In this document: positions 63,404 to 64,000 of the stretch, piece after piece
Numbering within the stretch: position 1 is the stretch's first letter
How the letters are laid out: each line of letters begins with the position of its first letter
Assembly (NCBI GenBank): GCA_026168455.1
Contig: CM047426.1
Coordinates: 65,186,842 to 65,250,841 of the forward strand
Direction: 5' to 3'
Origin: Theocolax elegans
Taxonomy: Eukaryota > Arthropoda > Insecta > Hymenoptera > Cerocephalidae
Length of the DNA: 64,000 nt
Notes under the pieces: generated by a model
Databases searched by the model: none
Told to the model about the DNA's origin: nothing
Seen by the model: the letters and a program-made list of their open reading frames with translations, nothing else
Program-made: the position numbers and the translations under genes

Positions 63404-63660
63404 ATGAGAGATAGAGAGGGAGAGAATGAGAGATAGAGAGATAGAGAGAGAGAATGAGAGATAGAGATAGAGAGATAGAGAGAGAGAATGGGAGATAGAG
63501 ATAGAGAGATAGAGAGAGAGAATGAGAGATAGAGATAGAGAGAGAGAGAGAGGGAGAGAATGAGAGATAGAGAGCTAGAGAGAGAGAATGAGAGATAGAG
63601 AGGGAGAATGAGAGATAGAGATAGAAAGATAGAGAAAGGGAGATAATGAGAGAGTGAGAA
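62776..63660. repeat. Purine-rich (GAGA/GAGATA)n block, inverse of 62032-62738
   Basis: GAGAGAGAATGAGAGATAGAG units run for about 885 bp. The part next to the spacer is the exact reverse complement of the end of the pyrimidine block: 43 bp, 62781-62823 against 62689-62731, one mismatch. It includes a local 36-bp tandem repeat of GAGAGTTAGGGAGACAGAG near 63180-63260. Confidence 0.95.
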
Positions 63661-64000
63661 TTGATTGATTGATTGATATTTTATTGGGTAATTTGGGGTT
63701 TAAAACCCCGTATACACTTTAGAAAATCAGTCGCAAATACAAGTTAAATAAAATAGAAATATAATATACAGAAACGTGTCGAAGAAAATAAAAGTGGTAT
63801 AAAACGAAATTTTTAAATAACAAAATAACAATATAACAATAACAATAAATAAAATTTAACGCTCAAATACGAATTTAACATAATAGTTTAACAATAAAAC
63901 AATAAAATAAAATAGAATAAAATAAAATAAAATACAGTGATGTAGCGCATACAAAACTCATTTGATTACAAGCGAAGGTCCGGGAGGTTAAAATAAAATT
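63661..64000 (-). mobile_element. Probable 3' end of a non-LTR retrotransposon
   Basis: On the minus strand the sequence ends in ATCAATCAATCAATCAA, a short tandem tail as found on many insect LINEs. It is preceded by a hairpin, GGGGTTT-T-AAACCCC, and AT-rich untranslated sequence. There is no ORF in the window, so the family is unknown. The element would continue to the right, beyond 64000. Confidence 0.4.

Overview
This is a eukaryotic, AT-rich, repeat-dominated window with no convincing host gene. Insect-type Ty3/Gypsy elements, a Helitron helicase, primer-binding sites (PBSs) complementary to insect-type tRNAs and the absence of any bacterial signal point to an insect. A hymenopteran (ant or wasp) is my best guess, but that is inference. 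The window looks like a transposon nest beside a satellite array, with one 100-N assembly gap (23901-24000).

Layout. 1-10587: element 1, a minus-strand Ty3/Gypsy element of 'family A' with intact gag and pol and LTRs that look identical over the visible 1198 bp. It sits in a Helitron Rep/Pif1 helicase remnant (10588-11155). 11156-13082: AT-rich sequence with short repeats. 13083-23143: a satellite of about 58 monomers of about 173 bp, with a 6-monomer (1039-bp) higher-order period. 23215-23485: a minisatellite. 24003-24517: a partial coding fragment cut by the gap. 25143-27957: microsatellites, two MITE-like elements and a 2.6-copy tandem repeat carrying a tRNA-Ser PBS-like sequence. 28349-57847: element 2 ('family B'), a decayed minus-strand Ty3/Gypsy element with GGTT target-site duplications (TSDs). 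Its 5' LTR is split by element 3 (40303-56724, plus strand, family A, TSD ATTG, two 1515-bp LTRs that look identical). 58523-61871: element 4, a decayed relative of family A. 62032-63660: a pyrimidine block followed by its purine inverse. 63661-64000: a probable LINE 3' end.

How it works. Family A makes Gag (capsid and two zinc modules). It probably reads into Pol (protease, RT, RNase H, integrase) by -1 frameshifting at GGGAAAC, which is followed by a 9-bp stem and a possible pseudoknot. Reverse transcription would start from tRNA-Lys at TGGCGCCCAACGTGG. Element 3 has a GC-rich extra ORF in the env position encoding a second nucleocapsid-like protein, directly after a splice-acceptor-like sequence. 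The family A coding strand is strikingly rich in the hexamer TACAGC in coding and non-coding parts alike.

Cautions. Elements 2 and 3 both carry a partial leader-gag-RT duplication ahead of the main gag-pol. In each, one copy is full of small, mostly homopolymer or deletion differences. That pattern may be real recombination and decay, or unpolished or misassembled long-read sequence.
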